Shown here: positions 61,701 through 64,000 of the stretch, piece by piece
Position numbering within the stretch: position 1 is the first letter of the stretch
How the letters are laid out: each line of letters begins with the position of its first letter
Assembly (NCBI GenBank): GCA_964626565.1
Contig: CAZVFX010000011.1
Coordinates: forward strand, 24,285-88,284
Source of the DNA: CAZVFX01 sp964626565
GTDB lineage: Bacteria > Myxococcota_A > UBA9042 > CAIXZC01
Length of the DNA stretch: 64,000 bases
Direction: 5' to 3'
The notes under the pieces: model-generated
What the model was told of the DNA's origin: nothing
Databases searched by the model: none
The model's input: the letters and a program-made list of their open reading frames with translations, nothing else
Made by a program: the position numbers and the translations under genes

Positions 61701-63999
61701 CGAAATAGTGCCCATTAACTGCGGGGACGAAGTTGTGGACCCCGATGAGGAATGCGACGACGGCAACCAGGACGACGGAGACGGTTGCACATGGAAGTGC
61801 AAGTGGGAACCCCCGCCGGGATGCGGAGACGGCGAATTGCAGCCCGAACTGGGCGAGGTTTGCGACGATGGAAACACCGTCTCGGGAGACTGGTGTTCCG
61901 CCAACTGCAAGAGCGACGAAACCTGCGGCAACAACATCATCGACACCGTCCAGGGCGAGGTGTGCGACGACGGCAACCAGGAACACGGAGACGGCTGCTC
62001 CAAATGGTGTGACTCCGATGAAACCTGCGGCAACAAGATAGTCGATTGGGAAGTGGGGGAAGATTGCGACATAGCCGACCCGTTGAGCATGGAAGGGTGC
62101 CATCCCAATTGCACCACCGCCTACTGCGGCAACGGCTTCCTTGACCCGGGCGAAGAATGCGATGACGGCGGCACCGTGGACGGCGATGGATGCGCCTGGA
62201 ACTGCCTGGCCCAGCCACAGTTGTGCGGCAACGGGATTCTCGAAGGAGCAGAACAGTGCGACCCGCCGGACCTTGAAAAACTGTGCCTCTGGGATTGCAC
62301 ACTGACTCTCTGCGGCAACGGAGTCCTGGACGCGGACGAAGAGTGCGACGACAACAACACCGTTTCCGGCGACGGCTGCTCCTGGCAGTGCGAAATTGTA
62401 CCCATCAACTGCGGGGACGGCAACCTCGACCCGGACGAAGAGTGCGACGACGGTAACCAGGACGACGATGACGAGTGCTCCTGGAAGTGCGAAATAAAGC
62501 TGCCCCAAGGATGCGGCGACGGCATCCTGGACCCGGAGGAAGTTTGTGACGACGGCAACGTCGTGGACGGCGATTGGTGCTCCGCGGATTGCATGAGCAA
62601 CGAGGAGTGCGGGAACGGCATCCTGGATGTCGCACAGGGAGAAATCTGTGATGACGGAAATCAACTGGACGGCGACGGCTGCTCAAAGTACTGCGACTCC
62701 ACCGAAGAATGCGGCAACGGCATGGTGGACTGGGATGCCGGCGAAAATTGCGATACCGCCGACCCGGAAACCGAAGAGAACTGCAACAACGATTGCATAA
62801 AGAAGGAGTGCGGCAACTGGATCATCGAACCCGAACTGGGCGAGGAGTGCGACGACGGCAACCAGGATGACGATGACCTGTGCTCCTGGGATTGTAAGGT
62901 GAAACCGCCTCCCGGCTGCGGCGATGGAATTCTGCAACCGGGAGAGACGTGTGACGACGGAAACACCGAATCCGGGGACTGGTGTTCAGCAGATTGCCAG
63001 AGCGACGAATCCTGCGGAAACGGCATCGTGGACATCGCACAAGGCGAACTTTGCGACGACGGCAATCAGGAACACGGGGACGGCTGCTCAAAGTGGTGCG
63101 ACTCCAACGAAAAGTGCGGCAACGGAATCATCGACTGGGACGTCGGAGAAAATTGCGACACCGCTGACCCGGAAAGCCAGGAAGGCTGCCATCCCAATTG
63201 CACGATGCCCGGCTGCGGAAACACCTTCCTCGACCCCGGAGAGGAGTGCGATGACGGCGGCACCGCGGACGGCGACGGCTGTGCCTGGAACTGTAAACTT
63301 CAACCGGACAATTGCGGCAACGGCGTGCTCGACGCCGGCGAACAGTGCGACCCGCCCGACCTCAATAACCTCTGCCTCTGGGACTGCACCACAACCCTGT
63401 GCGGAAACAGCATTCTGGACGCCGGCGAGGAGTGCGACGACGGAAACACCGTCTCAGGCGACGGCTGCTCTTGGCAGTGCGAAGTGGTGCCCATCAACTG
63501 CGGTGACGGCGTCCTCGACCCCGATGAGGAATGCGACGACGGCAACCAACTCGACGATGATGATTGCTCCTGGAAGTGCAAGATCAAGCTCCCGCCCGGC
63601 TGTGGCGACGGCATCCTCGACCCGGGCGAGGTGTGCGACGACGCGAACGTCGAAGACGGTGACTGGTGCTCGGCCGACTGCACAAGCACCGAGGAGTGCG
63701 GAAACGGGATCATCGACGCGGTGCAGGGCGAGGTATGCGACGATGGAAACCAGGAGCATGGCGACGGTTGCTCCAAGTGGTGCGACTCAGACGAGAGTTG
63801 CGGCAACGGAGTCATCGACTGGCTGGCAGGCGAAAACTGCGACACCATGGACCCGGACTCCAAAGAAGATTGTAACGATCAGTGCATCAAGAAGGAGTGC
63901 GGCAACGGCATCGTCGAGCCCGAACTGAACGAAGAGTGCGACGACGGCAATTGGCTCGACGGCGACGGCTGCTCCTCCATCTGCACAACGGAAGTCTAG
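58768..63999 (+). CDS. giant DUF4215 (Myxococcus Cys-rich repeat) lipoprotein
   Basis: 1743 residues; ATG at 58768 with GAGGAG 8 nt upstream, inside the end of the CotH gene. Signal peptide with lipobox LLAGC. From residue 29 to the end the protein is 52 tandem modules of about 33 residues, CGNGxxDxGExCDDGNxxDGDGCSxxC. Some modules replace DDGN with DPPD or DTADP. Module 14 carries an acidic insertion. There is no C-terminal anchor; the stop lies one base before the window end. Extremely rich in Asp and Cys, likely a calcium-binding, disulfide-stiffened fibre on the cell surface. Antisense ORFs here are artefacts of the repeat. Confidence 0.95.
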   Translation: MKNSSLTLVTLILVLLAGCGRSDNDPGVCGDGVLNSWEVCDDGNTDAGDGCSPTCLSKEECGNGILDPGEICDDGNNEDGDGCARWCDSDQTCGNGIVDWTEGELCDDGNDEVGDGCSGNCKSDEKCINGYQDPWEECDDGNWKDGDGCTWECKLTPDGCGNGTLDEGEICDDGNNESGDGCSINCDSDESCGNGFLDSSGGEICDDGNTEDGDGCSMYCHSDETCGNAVIDWNVGELCDPPDQATSCSPICLVTTCGNGEVEPEEECDDGNWDDGDGCSWNCKVQPPSCGNGVVDEGEQCDPPGFPELCLWNCQLTDCGNGIVDAGEICDDGRWYDGDGCSANCLSDETCGNGVLDFREDEVCDDGNLEGGDGCSESCHSDETCGNGIVDSSMGESCDPPGLDNNCSTYCKKTSCGDGVLDLGEECDDANWDDGDGCSWNCNEQALDCGNGEIDPLLDEDGEILLDDDGNEILEHCDPPDPLALCDHDCAEMLCGNGVVDDGEECDDGNLFSGDGCSWQCQTVPINCGDGNLDPDEECDDGNQDDGDGCSWKCEVQPIGCGDGILDPAAGEVCDDGNGNSGDWCSADCKSDESCGNSIVDIAQGEVCDDGNQEDGDGCSKWCDSEEWCGNGVTDWEVGESCDPEGLENLCLPGCKATDCGNNVVEGSEDCDDGNWDDGDGCSSNCQEQPLGCGDGVVEGDEQCDPPAFDTLCHWDCTLTLCGNGVVDEEEECDDGNWTGGDGCSVGCEIVPIGCGDDNLDPDEECDDGNQDNGDGCDWKCMWEPPPGCGDGILQPELGEVCDDANTISGDWCSANCQSDESCGNSIVDTAQGELCDDGNQIAGDGCSKWCDSTEWCGNGIVDWDVGEECDVEDDKTKEGCHPNCTLPGCGNTFLDPGEECDDGNEVDGDGCSWNCKLQAAECGNGVIDDGEQCDPPDLDTLCLWDCTITLCGNGVIDEGEECDDDNTLSGDGCSWQCEIVPINCGDEVVDPDEECDDGNQDDGDGCTWKCKWEPPPGCGDGELQPELGEVCDDGNTVSGDWCSANCKSDETCGNNIIDTVQGEVCDDGNQEHGDGCSKWCDSDETCGNKIVDWEVGEDCDIADPLSMEGCHPNCTTAYCGNGFLDPGEECDDGGTVDGDGCAWNCLAQPQLCGNGILEGAEQCDPPDLEKLCLWDCTLTLCGNGVLDADEECDDNNTVSGDGCSWQCEIVPINCGDGNLDPDEECDDGNQDDDDECSWKCEIKLPQGCGDGILDPEEVCDDGNVVDGDWCSADCMSNEECGNGILDVAQGEICDDGNQLDGDGCSKYCDSTEECGNGMVDWDAGENCDTADPETEENCNNDCIKKECGNWIIEPELGEECDDGNQDDDDLCSWDCKVKPPPGCGDGILQPGETCDDGNTESGDWCSADCQSDESCGNGIVDIAQGELCDDGNQEHGDGCSKWCDSNEKCGNGIIDWDVGENCDTADPESQEGCHPNCTMPGCGNTFLDPGEECDDGGTADGDGCAWNCKLQPDNCGNGVLDAGEQCDPPDLNNLCLWDCTTTLCGNSILDAGEECDDGNTVSGDGCSWQCEVVPINCGDGVLDPDEECDDGNQLDDDDCSWKCKIKLPPGCGDGILDPGEVCDDANVEDGDWCSADCTSTEECGNGIIDAVQGEVCDDGNQEHGDGCSKWCDSDESCGNGVIDWLAGENCDTMDPDSKEDCNDQCIKKECGNGIVEPELNEECDDGNWLDGDGCSSICTTEV
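58852..63996 (+). repeat. 52-module Cys-rich array with a seven-module higher-order repeat
   Basis: From 60250 the module types recur in a fixed order of seven. Equivalent modules (CGNG..EECDD..SGDGCSWQC) start at 60250, 60931, 61621, 62311 and 63400, giving periods of 681, 690 and 690 bp, then 1089 bp where four modules have been added. The first 14 modules are less regular. This pattern indicates amplification of about 690-bp blocks by unequal recombination. Confidence 0.88.
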
Positions 64000-64000
64000 A

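Noticed and set aside
60625..62664. 679-codon ORF on the minus strand
   Set aside because: A by-product of the Asp/Gly/Asn/Cys codon pattern of the repeat array; no ribosome-binding site or domain.
58852..63996. CRISPR or satellite array
   Set aside because: The repeats are imperfect, about 99 bp, contiguous without spacers, and maintain one reading frame with conserved Cys/Asp positions.

Overview
The window is GC-rich, densely coded bacterial DNA with 39 supported protein genes. I see no rRNA, tRNA, CRISPR array, insertion sequence or phage. Three things point to an anaerobic member of the former Deltaproteobacteria, most likely Myxococcota or a near relative: Cys-rich DUF4215 ('Myxococcus cysteine-rich') repeats, MopE-type CDGxDNDCDG motifs, and a MYXO-CTERM-like tail. 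The Mvh-type [NiFe] hydrogenase, which looks like a selenoprotein, fits an anaerobe. This is inference from domain content; no marker gene is present.

Layout. 1-2452: end of a group 3 hydrogenase operon (small subunit, large subunit with an in-frame UGA, maturation protease). 2459-5518: two-component system whose kinase carries a heme-type CxxCH motif in its extracytoplasmic domain. 5691-18155: secreted hydrolases (pectinacetylesterase-like, SGNH, amidohydrolase, alpha/beta hydrolase), aminopeptidase P, and a four-gene minus-strand operon (OmpA/TSP3, MopE lipoprotein, PPP phosphatase, small membrane protein). 18379-20796: amide nitrogen pair, glutamine synthetase and an archaeal-type asparagine synthetase. 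20909-37784: a regulon-like block in which a TetR-family gene (28047) sits among four promoters that share one operator/promoter architecture. These drive a three-lipoprotein operon and three single lipoproteins. A Ser/Thr kinase and a propeller-GGDEF diguanylate cyclase lie inside the block. 25499-26157 is a 659-nt non-coding gap filled with strong hairpins, a candidate structured RNA. 38108-49929: Cys-rich lipoproteins, a GH13 enzyme coupled to a lipoprotein, an OB-fold lipoprotein, a propeller gene coupled to an NlpC/P60 protein, and a membrane protein. 49953-51584: a diiron (flavodiiron/ODP-like) domain fused to a class III cyclase. 51887-58781: LamG lipoprotein, MsrBA, inosine-guanosine kinase, phosphoesterase and CotH-type kinase. 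58768-63999: a giant lipoprotein of 52 Cys-rich modules with a higher-order repeat of seven modules.

Themes. Eighteen of the 39 genes encode predicted lipoproteins, many with long acidic linkers after the lipidated cysteine and none with Asp at +2, so an elaborate outer-membrane or surface lipoproteome is the main product of the region. Signalling is rich for 64 kb: histidine kinase/regulator, Ser/Thr kinase, diguanylate cyclase, cyclic-nucleotide cyclase, PPP phosphatase, CotH kinase and TetR. The best candidates for undescribed biology are the selenocysteine in the N-terminal metal motif of the hydrogenase, the TetR-linked lipoprotein regulon, the structured intergenic RNA, the diiron-cyclase fusion, and the CotH/giant Cys-rich lipoprotein pair.
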